Under the pieces are notes generated by a model. The model searched no databases, was not told where the DNA came from, and was given only the letters and a program-made list of their open reading frames with translations. A DNA stretch of 64,000 bases from a virus: the IMG/VR virus record IMGVR_UViG_3300042868_005761, positions 1 to 64,000 of that record; one strand, given 5' to 3'. Positions 48,243 through 57,704 of this stretch are shown piece after piece. Within the stretch, counting starts at the first letter, position 1. Every line of letters starts with the position of its first letter. Position numbers and translations under genes: made by a program.

Positions 48243-48758
48243 ATGTCTGACTACAAATACAATGGTTTACATTTAATTTATGATGCTGGCGCTAAGTCAG
48301 TGCCTTCAACTGATAGATTAAATCCTCTTAATGATCCAAGTATGGGTCATAAAGTTGTATCAGCCCTTGTAGATGCAATTGATATGACATTAATTGTTCC
48401 TCCACTTACTATAGAATTCCCACATAATAAGTGTGAACTAGAGCGAGTCCTTCAGCGCTTAAATGCTGAAGGGCTTGCTAATTCTACTACTGCCCAGTTT
48501 ATTGCTGGTGCCCTGAAAGAGCGTGCTGAGCAAACATATGGTTATAGTACGATTGCAATGATTGCAGAATCGCATATTGCATTTCATACATTTCCCGAAC
48601 AGGGATTTGTAACCGCTGATGTTTATTCATGCAAAGATTTTGATGCAAAGCTTGTTGAAGAAATATTTGACAGGATGTTCTTTCCTGGTTCAAAAGATAT
48701 TGAGAAAAGTGTTCATATGGTCCGTAGAACTTTGGACCTGTCTCGTTTCGCGGAGTAA
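48243..48758 (+). CDS. speD: S-adenosylmethionine decarboxylase proenzyme
   Basis: 171 residues. IAESHIAFHTFPEQGFVTADVYSC contains the self-cleavage Ser110 that becomes the pyruvoyl cofactor, and the His needed for processing. The enzyme makes decarboxylated S-adenosylmethionine for spermidine synthesis. Polyamines neutralise packaged DNA. The N-terminus is longer than in most bacterial SpeD. It starts three bases after the Ntn hydrolase stop, with AAAGGAT as SD. Confidence 0.85.
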   Translation: MSDYKYNGLHLIYDAGAKSVPSTDRLNPLNDPSMGHKVVSALVDAIDMTLIVPPLTIEFPHNKCELERVLQRLNAEGLANSTTAQFIAGALKERAEQTYGYSTIAMIAESHIAFHTFPEQGFVTADVYSCKDFDAKLVEEIFDRMFFPGSKDIEKSVHMVRRTLDLSRFAE

Positions 48759-48760
48759 AA

Positions 48761-49834
48761 ATGTTTTTTAAATTTGAGGATGCGGTAGCTGCAAATTATC
48801 AGCTTGCCTATGATGATATTTTGCTTAATCAGGCTCCAGTGTCTGATATCAATAGTAGATATGGATCAAATATTAGTCCTTACCACAGGAATGAAAATGG
48901 GTATTATCAAAAGCCTTTTGATGCTTTGCCAATTGTTGCTAGTCCTATGCCAGGGATTGCCGGCCATAATTTTATGGACGCAATCACTGACTCCAGCTAT
49001 AAGCCTTTTGCAGTGTTTGCTGACAGGTTTCGCCCAGAACATGAGCTAGACGAAATGTATATGAGAGGCTGTGGCATTAGCATTGGCCTTGACTATTCAA
49101 TTGACAAGTTGCTCCATAAGGTCAGTGAGTATGAGATTGCTCACGTTCTAGTTGACATTGCTAATGGTAATCTAGACAGCATGTATGACTATCTGGTAAA
49201 GCTCCAGAACCTTCGCTTTGATGAGGGTGTCTTTATCTGGGCCGGAAACGTAACCAACGAGCTAGCTTATAGTCGCATTGCTAGTCTTTGCGATTATATT
49301 CGTGTAGGCATTGGTGGCGGTAGCGCTTGCACTACTCGTCTCAATACTGGTGTTGGCGCTGGTAATGTTACTGCACTTGCACGTTGTCATGCTGAGCGTA
49401 AGCGACTAGTCTATACATATCCTAAGGACGCCGCCGCTCCAGCTTATATTGTGGCTGACGGTGGCATCCGGAATAATGGCGATATCTGCAAGGCTCTTGC
49501 TTCAGGGGCAGATCTTGTAATGCTTGGAAAGATGTTTACTGCTACATCTGAGAGTGCCGCAGGCGCAGTACTAGACGAAAAGACTGGTATCTGGTACAAG
49601 GAATACGCAGGACTTGCTAGCTCTTTCTATAATAAGAAGAGCAGCATTGAAGGCCAGTCTGGGCTTATTCCTATGACAGAATCTGTTGTAGAGATGCTTA
49701 AAGGTATTGAAGGGAATCTTCGTAGCGCTATGAGCTATACTAATAGTCATAGCCTTATTGAGCTTCAAAACTGTACTAAACTTATTTGTTCTCCTAATAT
49801 TACCGTTGAAAATAACACTTCACTAGTGAGATAA
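48761..49834 (+). CDS. guaC: GMP reductase (IMPDH/GMPR family)
   Basis: 357 residues without CBS domains, the usual size of GMP reductase (IMP dehydrogenase is longer). The catalytic Cys190 lies in GIGGGSACTTRLNTGVGAG, where TGVG after the CTTR favours GMPR. ADGGIRNNGDICKALASGAD and VMLGKMF are the phosphate-binding blocks. It converts GMP to IMP with NADPH. Together with PurA at 40632 this would move guanine nucleotides to adenine nucleotides. A weak SD only. Confidence 0.8.
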   Translation: MFFKFEDAVAANYQLAYDDILLNQAPVSDINSRYGSNISPYHRNENGYYQKPFDALPIVASPMPGIAGHNFMDAITDSSYKPFAVFADRFRPEHELDEMYMRGCGISIGLDYSIDKLLHKVSEYEIAHVLVDIANGNLDSMYDYLVKLQNLRFDEGVFIWAGNVTNELAYSRIASLCDYIRVGIGGGSACTTRLNTGVGAGNVTALARCHAERKRLVYTYPKDAAAPAYIVADGGIRNNGDICKALASGADLVMLGKMFTATSESAAGAVLDEKTGIWYKEYAGLASSFYNKKSSIEGQSGLIPMTESVVEMLKGIEGNLRSAMSYTNSHSLIELQNCTKLICSPNITVENNTSLVR

Positions 49835-49835
49835 A

Positions 49836-50288
49836 ATGGAAGAATTTGACATTAATGCCTTTATTGACGATCACGCCGATGAAGATCTAGACACACTTAC
49901 AGTCTTTATTCCTGATGAACTTAAGATTGACAGTGATGAAGAAGAAGATTTTGGTAAGTATGAACACGAAGAGCTACACAATTCTACTTTAGATCTTGTA
50001 GCAGCTGTTCATCCTACTGGCGATACTATTACTAGAGATGCAGCTATCAGCATTTATCCTACAAACAATTCAGATGTACAGACCTTGTCTTACGTTAGTA
50101 GTTGGTTTGATTACTATACTGATAGTGGCAAGAAGTACTGCAATCAGGTTAATCTTTATCTAGAGATTGCCGATTTGTCTGACTCGTCTTTTGGTCAAAC
50201 CCAGGTTATGGACTTTGACTCACTTAGAACCTCGACTCAAAGGAATGATCGTAAGATCTACTCAAGCCTAGTCAATAGAATTCTATAG
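49836..50288 (+). CDS. Acidic protein of unknown function
   Basis: 150 residues, acidic N-terminus (DEEEDFGKYEHEEL). It starts one base after the guaC stop and its TAG overlaps the next GTG. No recognised motif. Confidence 0.6.
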   Translation: MEEFDINAFIDDHADEDLDTLTVFIPDELKIDSDEEEDFGKYEHEELHNSTLDLVAAVHPTGDTITRDAAISIYPTNNSDVQTLSYVSSWFDYYTDSGKKYCNQVNLYLEIADLSDSSFGQTQVMDFDSLRTSTQRNDRKIYSSLVNRIL

Positions 50289-50830
50289 TGATTGCTAAAC
50301 ATTTTTGGCAGCTATTCCAGCCTGCCGATAGGTTTGGCACACCAATTAGTAAAACATCTATCTCAGCTTCAAGCAAGGCTAAACAGCCAGGTCTTACTGG
50401 GGTAGATTGTTTTAATTTCTTGCTTAGCAAATATAGCGCAAATCAAATCCTTAATAAGAATTCAGATTTAGATATATATATTTCTAAGGTTCTAAAGACT
50501 GATCAAATATATAGTGCTCTTGATGACTTCGGGATTGTAGGTGTATTTACACTAAGCACACTCCCTGGTCATTATAACTATGTATGGCGAGATGAACTTC
50601 ACAAGAAACCTAGTCAGAAATTCTTAATTTTTACACTAGATAGTAATATCTATTTTGTTTGGCTTTCTTTTTTACTTAGAAAACCAAAGACTTGTCCTAT
50701 TGTTACTTCTGTTCTTTTTGACAAAATTAAATCTGATTATTCAGATTTGATTACGAAGCCAGAACTAACTGATATAGATAAATTATTTATTAAAGATTTT
50801 GAACTAATCATTCCTCATGTGAATCTATGA
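50288..50830 (+). CDS. Protein of unknown function
   Basis: 180 residues from GTG 50288, which overlaps the previous stop. Aromatic and Lys-rich, no membrane segment. Its 3' end overlaps the uracil-DNA glycosylase gene by four bases. Confidence 0.55.
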   Translation: MIAKHFWQLFQPADRFGTPISKTSISASSKAKQPGLTGVDCFNFLLSKYSANQILNKNSDLDIYISKVLKTDQIYSALDDFGIVGVFTLSTLPGHYNYVWRDELHKKPSQKFLIFTLDSNIYFVWLSFLLRKPKTCPIVTSVLFDKIKSDYSDLITKPELTDIDKLFIKDFELIIPHVNL

Positions 50831-51489
50831 TCTTTGACAAAGAAAGTTTTTATTCAGCTATTGGTAGGCAAGAAATTAAAGACTGCACCAAGTGCAAGGA
50901 TTTATGTGCTTCAAGAAGCCGTGTCGTAATTGATAAGTTTACCAAAAATACAGTAGCTCCATGGGACCATAAGACTTTACCTATTCTAGTAATTGGTGAA
51001 GCTCCTGGCGAGACGGAAGATCAAGTTGGTCTTCCATTCATGGGTGTGAGTGGTAGAGTTCTTGATACTTATCTAAGGCAATATGATTTAATTGATTTGA
51101 CATATGTAACTAACATTGTTAAATGCCGACCTCATAAGAACCGAACTCCTACTCCTGAAGAGCTTTCTAATTGCAGTCCATATCTTGCTAAGCAGATTAG
51201 CAATCTAAAGCCCAAGGTAATTGTTACACTTGGTAAAAGTGCAATGGCTGGTTTAGAGATTACCGGAACAATTAAAGATCCAAAGTCTGTTGATTGGAAA
51301 AAGCCGGATGCTGTATCTTCTTTTACTCTGGATGGCCAAGACTATCCTGTTATTCCAATCTACCATCCTAGTTACTATCTTCGTCAGAAGAATGCTCTAA
51401 CAGAACAAGATTGGGAACTTTTTCAATTTAATTACTCTCATAAGTTTAAATATATTAATAATTTTATTAATGAAATCAATGACATGTAA
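50827..51489 (+). CDS. Uracil-DNA glycosylase, family 4 type
   Basis: 220 residues. GEAPGETEDQVGLPFMG is motif 1 of family-4 enzymes and HPSYYLR is motif 2. Four Cys (CTKC near residue 19-23, KCRP, and NCSPYL) match the positions that bind the 4Fe-4S cluster. It removes uracil from DNA. With ThyX, the deaminase and dUMP production nearby, it protects against uracil in phage DNA. Start overlaps the previous stop (ATGA). Confidence 0.88.
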   Translation: MIFDKESFYSAIGRQEIKDCTKCKDLCASRSRVVIDKFTKNTVAPWDHKTLPILVIGEAPGETEDQVGLPFMGVSGRVLDTYLRQYDLIDLTYVTNIVKCRPHKNRTPTPEELSNCSPYLAKQISNLKPKVIVTLGKSAMAGLEITGTIKDPKSVDWKKPDAVSSFTLDGQDYPVIPIYHPSYYLRQKNALTEQDWELFQFNYSHKFKYINNFINEINDM

Positions 51490-51500
51490 AGATAATCCTG

Positions 51501-51520
51501 TGCGCTAACGCGCATTTTTT
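51501..51520 (+). terminator. Rho-independent terminator
   Basis: TGCGC-TAAC-GCGCA followed by TTTTTT, 12 bases after the UDG stop. Confidence 0.85.
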
Positions 51521-51560
51521 GTTTGGATTTTTCTTCCAATTACTCACCAAAGGGGTACAA

Positions 51561-53507
51561 ATGTCAAAGTCAAACTCTATTGACTTTTCTGATATTAGTG
51601 AAAATGAAGTTATTGAAAAGTATTGGACACCTCCAACTCTTAATTACGGTGGTCAATATGGCGCATATGAGACAATCTATGCAACTGCAAACTACCTTAG
51701 TATCGGAGATGTAGGCGATCCGGACTGGAGAGAAGCTCGAAGACTACCTTTCGGAGATGAAGCACTTGAAGCTCTTTACCCTGGTAACAGAGCTCTTAGT
51801 TTTATTCAATATCCATGGGAGCATCCTGATGCTGACACTGACACAGGCAATCCTGTAAAAAGTTATCTTGAGAAGGACTCTGGTATTGAATGGGTTATCT
51901 TGGAGATGAACAAGACTGAAGTTGGCTCCGAACGATACAATCATTTGTCTGAGTTTCTTGCTGAAGCAAGAGATTACAACAATCGACAAGTCGAGGAGGA
52001 AGGCTTTATTCACGCGCCTTCTTGGGCAATGGATGCTATTATCTACTCTCAAGAGCATTCATACAATGAAGAGCATACAAAGCTAATTGAAGAATTCCTA
52101 CCTAAGGGATCTCAAGCTGCAAGAGTTATTTCCTCTGCTCCTTACGCGGATGGCAATACTATTGAGACAATGAGAGATATTCATCATGAATATACTATTT
52201 CATTTCAGGAGAAGGGTAGGCTTTATACTTTTGCCTTAAAAGATGGCAAGAAGACTTATGGACCTTACGGCGGGAAAATTAACTCTATTAAATTTTACAG
52301 GGGTAAAAATACTTGGGAGCCAAAGGCTCAAGAGTTTAGACTTGAGGAGATGTATAAGCTTTTACACTCTGCCTCAATTACTCCTATCTTTAATAGTAAG
52401 ATGGAACTAGAGCGAATCCAGCATCCTGATATTACTTTAGACAACCTTAAGTATGCCAAAGAGAATTACTCCTTGCTTGCTAATGCAATTCATGAGGCTA
52501 ATTTTATTACTGGCAGCATTGTTGGTCATATTAGAAAGCTAGAAGAAGACATCTTTTGGGAAACCTTAGATAAAAAGCTTCGCAAGGATAGAATTTATTC
52601 TGGGATTAGAGACGCAGCACGCGAGCTTAATCTATCAGGGATTACGCCTAGGCAGATTGGCAAAGACGGCATGTCTAAAATTTTAGAAGACTTTCCTAAG
52701 ATTCAAGCAGAGATTGAAACTAGAATTCAAACTCCATACTATGTTCTTAACGTGGGCCGGAATACAACTGTAGCTGTAACCCCTGATAAGACTTTAGCTG
52801 ATATGTTTAAAACTGGCAGTGCTGAAGATCTTCTTTACTTTATGCTCCCTGATAAGATGCGCATAAAGCTTGGTTCGCTTGAGGATACTATTACACAGTA
52901 CGGATACGACAGTGAAGAATATAGACGCTGGAAGATTGCAGCAACTAAATTCCTTACTTCTGACAAATCCAAATACACAACAAAGTCATTGCAAGAGATG
53001 GTTTGTCTTTATAACATAAACCATAAGGTTAAAGTTATTCGGCCAAAGACTCTAAGAGAATATGGTTGGCTTCTTGCCGAGATTCCATTTACTCGTACTC
53101 AAATCAATTTGATGAGTAGCTGTCTTGATTTGTATGGCAAGGCTATCATTGCTACTCAACAAAATAGTCCGTCAATCAAACCACTATATGCTAGAATCAA
53201 AAACTTTCTTGAATATCAGATTCAGAATAATAAGATTCCCAAGCATATTCTTTTGGAAATTGCGAACATGCGCAATATTTCTTTTGTATATAACTTAGAG
53301 AAAACCGAAATTACTAATAAAGCCGAAGCTAAGAAACTTTTTGAGGCTGGTCTTGCTAGTGATACTGAGATTAAAGTTGGAAATTATTTAAAGATTGAAT
53401 TAATGTTTGATTATGTTTTCGATAATCCAAGCGATGTCTTTCGATATATTTCTAATTTTGGTCCCAGCATTAAGGCTGTGCAACTTGCACAGTCAAGTTT
53501 AATTTGA
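51561..53507 (+). CDS. Large protein of unknown function
   Basis: 648 residues from the ATG at 51561 (SD AAAGGGG). The earlier in-frame start lies inside the terminator. No domain recognised. The central part (YTISFQEKGRLYTFALKDGKKTYGPYGGK in outline) is beta-rich, the rest helical. No membrane segment. It stands alone between two terminators, so it is a single-gene transcription unit. Confidence 0.65.
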   Translation: MSKSNSIDFSDISENEVIEKYWTPPTLNYGGQYGAYETIYATANYLSIGDVGDPDWREARRLPFGDEALEALYPGNRALSFIQYPWEHPDADTDTGNPVKSYLEKDSGIEWVILEMNKTEVGSERYNHLSEFLAEARDYNNRQVEEEGFIHAPSWAMDAIIYSQEHSYNEEHTKLIEEFLPKGSQAARVISSAPYADGNTIETMRDIHHEYTISFQEKGRLYTFALKDGKKTYGPYGGKINSIKFYRGKNTWEPKAQEFRLEEMYKLLHSASITPIFNSKMELERIQHPDITLDNLKYAKENYSLLANAIHEANFITGSIVGHIRKLEEDIFWETLDKKLRKDRIYSGIRDAARELNLSGITPRQIGKDGMSKILEDFPKIQAEIETRIQTPYYVLNVGRNTTVAVTPDKTLADMFKTGSAEDLLYFMLPDKMRIKLGSLEDTITQYGYDSEEYRRWKIAATKFLTSDKSKYTTKSLQEMVCLYNINHKVKVIRPKTLREYGWLLAEIPFTRTQINLMSSCLDLYGKAIIATQQNSPSIKPLYARIKNFLEYQIQNNKIPKHILLEIANMRNISFVYNLEKTEITNKAEAKKLFEAGLASDTEIKVGNYLKIELMFDYVFDNPSDVFRYISNFGPSIKAVQLAQSSLI

Positions 53508-53519
53508 TATCTTAATATT

Positions 53520-53542
53520 AAGCCCGAAAGGGTTTATTTTTT
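53520..53542 (+). terminator. Rho-independent terminator
   Basis: AAGCCC-GAAA-GGGTTT followed by ATTTTTT, 13 bases after the stop at 53507. Confidence 0.75.
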
Positions 53543-53562
53543 ACCTAATACATAGTGAATAC

Positions 53563-54105
53563 ATGACTAAAAGAATTGATTTTGCAAATCTTTTTGACAA
53601 TTTTGAAATTAAGTTTGATCCAAAGAGCATCCTAGTAGATACGAAAGATAATCGTTGGCATTATAACAATGAAACAATTACTACACCTGAGAAGGAACCA
53701 CTTGGTTCTATGGCAGTAGTAGCAGAATGGCAAGAAGGAAGACTTCTGTCTTTCCCTGACTTTACCATGCGCGTTTCTCTTACGAGCATTAGCGATCCTG
53801 ATAGGGTTGTTATTGCTACTCTTCCTTTCTCAAGCGCTGTGTACGAGAAAGGGACGTATGAGACCAATGCGGAAGCTGAATATGCTTACTATGCATGGGA
53901 GTGGGGCCTTCAACTTTGGCAGTTTGTATACAACACGGTGAAGAAGACGCCTGCAGCTGCTGAGTGCGCTTTCCTTTATCGTAAGTATAACAACGTTTGT
54001 CATGCATGTTACGGAGAAGGAATCGATCCTAATGTTACTCCTGAGTCGACAACTCTTTGTTACATCTGTAATGGATCAGGGTACTTCGAGCATGTGAAGA
54101 AGTAA
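53563..54105 (+). CDS. Protein with C-terminal DnaJ-type zinc fingers
   Basis: 180 residues. The C-terminus has CHACYGEG and CYICNGSG, two CxxCxGxG repeats of the DnaJ zinc-finger kind, binding one zinc. The N-terminal 130 residues are beta-rich and unassigned. Stop overlaps the next start. Such fingers often serve in protein binding. Confidence 0.6.
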   Translation: MTKRIDFANLFDNFEIKFDPKSILVDTKDNRWHYNNETITTPEKEPLGSMAVVAEWQEGRLLSFPDFTMRVSLTSISDPDRVVIATLPFSSAVYEKGTYETNAEAEYAYYAWEWGLQLWQFVYNTVKKTPAAAECAFLYRKYNNVCHACYGEGIDPNVTPESTTLCYICNGSGYFEHVKK

Positions 54106-54836
54106 TGGCTTTGCTAACACTAATAATTGCACTACTAGGTGTTGCTGGTGTTACATATACTCTTCTATCTACTCTTAATAAGATAATTAAAACAATCTAT
54201 TACTGGGAGCGAGAGATTATCTTTGTTGATTATGTCAATCCTAAGGAAATTTATATTCAATTTCCCAACGAAGCATTGACTAGCGATACTCTTTCAAAAG
54301 ATATCGAAGTAGATGATCTACATGAGAGGTTTCAATTTGCATCTAGTGAAAATGAAACTGTTTATGTTCCATATGCAAGCTTGCTAGCGGGAATTGTTGA
54401 TATCTTCTTGGGTTATAGAAATGTGATTGGAGCGCTGCAGAATGCAGAAGAAGAGTACAAGGAAGATCCAGAGGAGCTAGAGCTTTTCAAAGCTCCTAAG
54501 AAGTTTGACTTCCCTAGTCTCATGAATGGCCTCGATACCTATAACATATATACAAAATATACTTTATGGGACCTGCAAGAAGATAAAGAAATTCGCATTT
54601 CATCTGCCAGTGATTACTCTGCTTTTGTTAAGCTAGTAATTGAAAACAAGTCTAATCTTTCCTATAGAACACATTATATGGTCTATAAGAAGGTTGGTAC
54701 GAAAGAAACTGGTGAGCTTATAAGTGAATTGACTACTATCTTTAATATTGGCCAAGCTTATAATGATTTATCAAATAAAACCCCAGTAATGGATGTTACC
54801 CATTTGTCGGAGAAAAAGGATGCTGGAAAGAACTAA
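54105..54836 (+). CDS. Membrane-anchored protein of unknown function
   Basis: 243 residues. Residues 2-22 are a membrane anchor (LLTLIIALLGVAGVTYTLL), followed by a charged soluble domain. It starts in the stop codon of the zinc-finger protein and overlaps ThyX by 17 bases. Confidence 0.6.
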   Translation: MALLTLIIALLGVAGVTYTLLSTLNKIIKTIYYWEREIIFVDYVNPKEIYIQFPNEALTSDTLSKDIEVDDLHERFQFASSENETVYVPYASLLAGIVDIFLGYRNVIGALQNAEEEYKEDPEELELFKAPKKFDFPSLMNGLDTYNIYTKYTLWDLQEDKEIRISSASDYSAFVKLVIENKSNLSYRTHYMVYKKVGTKETGELISELTTIFNIGQAYNDLSNKTPVMDVTHLSEKKDAGKN

Positions 54837-55707
54837 TGATTTAATTCCATGTCTTGATCATGGCTATGTTAAGTTAATTGATGTTATGCCTCATGCTGAT
54901 GCAGAGGATCTTTCATTTAATACTAACATTGCTGACTATGCAATTATTGATGCTGCTAGAGTTAGTTACCAGTCAGGTACTACTCGTAAACAGTCAGACA
55001 AGCAATTGCTACGTTATCTTATGCGTCATTGGCATACTAGTCCATTTGAGATGGTAGAGTTTAAGTTCGAGATGCGCTTGCCTATCTTTGTTATGCGCCA
55101 GCTAGTTCGTCATAGGACTGCTAGCCTTAACGAGGAGAGCGCACGTTACAGTGTCATGGAAGATGTATTCTATGAACCTGATAGTCTTAGAGCTCAAAGT
55201 ACTACCAACAAGCAAGGCAGCGCTGAAGGAGAATTTAATCCCTTCATTGGTCCTAGAGAGAAAGCAACAGCAGTTATGAATCATCAGACTGATGAAGCCT
55301 ATAAGCTTTATCAACAGTTGATTGAGGCTGGTGTCAGTCGTGAACAGGCCCGCATGGTACTTCCTGTTAATCTCTATACACGTGTTGTATGGAAGTGTGA
55401 CTTGCTTAATCTTCTTAAGATGCTTAGGCTGCGCTTAGATCCTCATGCTCAGTATGAGATTCGAGTATTTGCAGAAGCAATTGCCGAATTTGTAAAGCTA
55501 CATTGTCCTTGGACTTGGGAAGCTTTCGAAGATTACTGGCAAGGTGGAGTTTCTTTTAGTAAGGTGGAACTAGATGCTTTACGCTATCTTATTCCCTTTA
55601 CTGGCAAAGAAGCTTTCAATGCAGCTATTCAAGGGACTAACTTTAGCAAAGGCGAGTTGCTAGAGTTTGAAGAGAAATTTAATAGGATTGCCAATGGGGA
55701 AAGTTAA
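54820..55707 (+). CDS. thyX: Flavin-dependent thymidylate synthase ThyX
   Basis: 295 residues from the ATG at 54820 (GGAG upstream). The signature RHRTASLNEESARYS (RHRxxSxNExSxRYs) is complete. Further conserved parts are VSYQSGT, HWHTSPFEMVEF and LYTRVVWKCDL. The enzyme methylates dUMP to dTMP with FAD and methylene-folate. It is typical of phages and of bacteria lacking ThyA. Overlaps the genes on both sides. Confidence 0.95.
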   Translation: MLERTNDLIPCLDHGYVKLIDVMPHADAEDLSFNTNIADYAIIDAARVSYQSGTTRKQSDKQLLRYLMRHWHTSPFEMVEFKFEMRLPIFVMRQLVRHRTASLNEESARYSVMEDVFYEPDSLRAQSTTNKQGSAEGEFNPFIGPREKATAVMNHQTDEAYKLYQQLIEAGVSREQARMVLPVNLYTRVVWKCDLLNLLKMLRLRLDPHAQYEIRVFAEAIAEFVKLHCPWTWEAFEDYWQGGVSFSKVELDALRYLIPFTGKEAFNAAIQGTNFSKGELLEFEEKFNRIANGES

Positions 55708-56170
55708 GAACTTGTTACTTAATTTTCTTAATAATTTGGAAGAACGTCTAAGTGACAAAGTTAAAACACTCCAAGATAAAGTGGATTCTTTTCCTCAGGA
55801 GGAAGAGAAGATACCTTCTGAACTTTCTGAGGAGGAATGTCTTTTAATCAATACATTGTCTCAGGAATCTAATTCAAAAATTCTTAAATCTTTAGACTAT
55901 AAGACTTATCTTTTACTATCTATACTTCCAGAAATAAAGATAGAGGAAGATGAACCTAAGGCCTCACTGGATATTTTTATTACTGAGCCAGTACTTATGG
56001 AAAATTGGTTAGAGCATTTTTCAAATTTAAATCGTATTAAACAATTCCAAGCTCTTATTAAACACCCGAAAATACTTTCTGGTAGATATTTATCTGAAAG
56101 TAATGGAACTAATAGAAGGAATATTAAATGCCTCAGAGATTTACCGCTACTAAAGCAGACTTTGAACTAA
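55694..56170 (+). CDS. Protein of unknown function
   Basis: 158 residues from the ATG at 55694 inside thyX. Helical, highly charged, with a Glu-rich middle. Overlaps the following frame by 43 bases. No family recognised. Confidence 0.5.
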   Translation: MGKVKNLLLNFLNNLEERLSDKVKTLQDKVDSFPQEEEKIPSELSEEECLLINTLSQESNSKILKSLDYKTYLLLSILPEIKIEEDEPKASLDIFITEPVLMENWLEHFSNLNRIKQFQALIKHPKILSGRYLSESNGTNRRNIKCLRDLPLLKQTLN

Positions 56171-56598
56171 AGAGTATCTCAGAATTACAAACATTGGAAA
56201 CTCCCATTCTTGTTAAAGCCGACAATGATTTTAAAGCAATAGGTTTTAATGTTATTTGGGAGCGAGAAGATCTTGACAAATTCAAATTGACTTGCTACTG
56301 TAAGGGAGTATTCACAGCAAACTCAAAAGAGTTTAAATCCTTAGCCAAGGATGAACCTCTGCTTGTTGTTAATAGTACGTTATATAAAGAATTATTTACT
56401 TTTGTCTATAACAGTCAAAAGGATGCTTCTGACAAGGATGTAGTTTCTACAGAGGAATTGCAATTCGTTTATACTGATTTCTTTGAAGATGAGGAAGTTT
56501 TATTCTTCTATCTACAAAAGTTATCTGAAGCATTTAATTGGAAATTGGAAAACAAGAATTTAATACTAGACAAGTGGGAATTATTTCCTCAAGAATAA
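56128..56598 (+). CDS. Protein of unknown function
   Basis: 156 residues from the ATG at 56128 (AGAAGGAA upstream). Acidic, alternating strands and helices. No recognised motif. Confidence 0.55.
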   Translation: MPQRFTATKADFELKSISELQTLETPILVKADNDFKAIGFNVIWEREDLDKFKLTCYCKGVFTANSKEFKSLAKDEPLLVVNSTLYKELFTFVYNSQKDASDKDVVSTEELQFVYTDFFEDEEVLFFYLQKLSEAFNWKLENKNLILDKWELFPQE

Positions 56599-56619
56599 AC
56601 AATACAATAAGGTGAAGTA

Positions 56620-57147
56620 ATGTCAAAGCAGTTTCAGATTGTTAAAAAGAGTAGTGCCCTTCAGATCTCTTACATTCCTGTAACCACTAAAGATAGTGAG
56701 TACGGTAAGCAAGTAGAGAAGGAGGGCGCAGTGTATCTCCAGTTTGCTCGTGCAACTGGTGGTAAAAATGAAGGTGGTCATAATACTTTTGACTGGGGTA
56801 ATAAGATTGTTTTTGCCGTAGGCATTAACGATGTCTACCAGATTCTTAGTTTCTATAATGGTGTAATGAACGGTTGGGTTGATACTTCACAGCGTCAAAC
56901 TCTAAACCTTATTCATGTGCCGCCTGGTGCTAGCGAGGATAACGTCAAGAAGCTTACGTTCCAGAGTGGCGTAGACAAGTATCTAGGTACTTACATGCTT
57001 ACGATGCGCAATGAGGCTGGCGATAGTATCTCTACCTCAATGACCTCAGGTGAGATGGATATCTTCATTAACCTGTGCCGTACAGCTAGTATCTATATGA
57101 CTGGCTTGCATCTTGATCTTCAGCGCGAGCGAGACCCTAAGAAGTAA
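56620..57147 (+). CDS. Beta-rich protein of unknown function, possibly nucleic-acid binding
   Basis: 175 residues. Long beta-like stretches (NKIVFAVGINDVYQIL, YLGTYMLTMRNE) and a C-terminal helix (EMDIFINLCRTASIYMTGL). The layout is reminiscent of PC4/Whirly-like ssDNA-binding folds, but this is not proven. GC content and codon choice suggest good expression. SD AAGGTGAAG. Confidence 0.55.
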   Translation: MSKQFQIVKKSSALQISYIPVTTKDSEYGKQVEKEGAVYLQFARATGGKNEGGHNTFDWGNKIVFAVGINDVYQILSFYNGVMNGWVDTSQRQTLNLIHVPPGASEDNVKKLTFQSGVDKYLGTYMLTMRNEAGDSISTSMTSGEMDIFINLCRTASIYMTGLHLDLQRERDPKK

Positions 57148-57155
57148 GAACACCT

Positions 57156-57704
57156 ATGAAGAATTTTTATTATAAACTATTAGATAAAATTCGAACTTAT
57201 ATGTGGACTGCGGCTTTTTCCTTTGGGTATGGCTTTAATCCTATACCTGGATTCCCATATAGGCACGGCCTCTGGACCCATATTGGTCTATTCTTTGATG
57301 ACGTAGAGCAAATGGTTATCTATAGATACGGGTCGACCGAAGGTCCAGACATAGACATGGACAAGACAGATTTCTTTGTTTATAAGTATAAAGAGTTGCT
57401 GCCTGAAGGTTACGATATCTACACTAAAACTACTTTTTTGCTTGCAAGTCTTGCACTAAAGCAGTATACTAGTGGCTTAGGATTCAATAGCCTAATGACT
57501 GGTACAAAGCTTCGAATCTATACGAATAGTCCATATGTGGCTGGAGAGCTTCGAAATCACTTAAGCAGATTCAAAGATCCTTACGGGTACAATCCGTATT
57601 TCTTCCAAGCAATGGGAATGAAATCAATGGATCAACATGGAATTCCTTATAACTTTAAACATGCAAACGGTAATTTATTCATAACTTACAGAAAAGAGGG
57701 CTAA
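57156..57704 (+). CDS. Protein of unknown function
   Basis: 182 residues, rich in aromatic residues and Gly (FSFGYGFNPIPGFPYRHG). No membrane segment or known motif. Ends in a stop overlapping the next ATG. Confidence 0.6.
   Translation: MKNFYYKLLDKIRTYMWTAAFSFGYGFNPIPGFPYRHGLWTHIGLFFDDVEQMVIYRYGSTEGPDIDMDKTDFFVYKYKELLPEGYDIYTKTTFLLASLALKQYTSGLGFNSLMTGTKLRIYTNSPYVAGELRNHLSRFKDPYGYNPYFFQAMGMKSMDQHGIPYNFKHANGNLFITYRKEG

Noticed and set aside
48761-49834. IMP dehydrogenase
   Set aside because: No CBS domains, length near 350, and TGVG after the catalytic CTTR are more like GMP reductase, though the two families are close and the call is not absolute.
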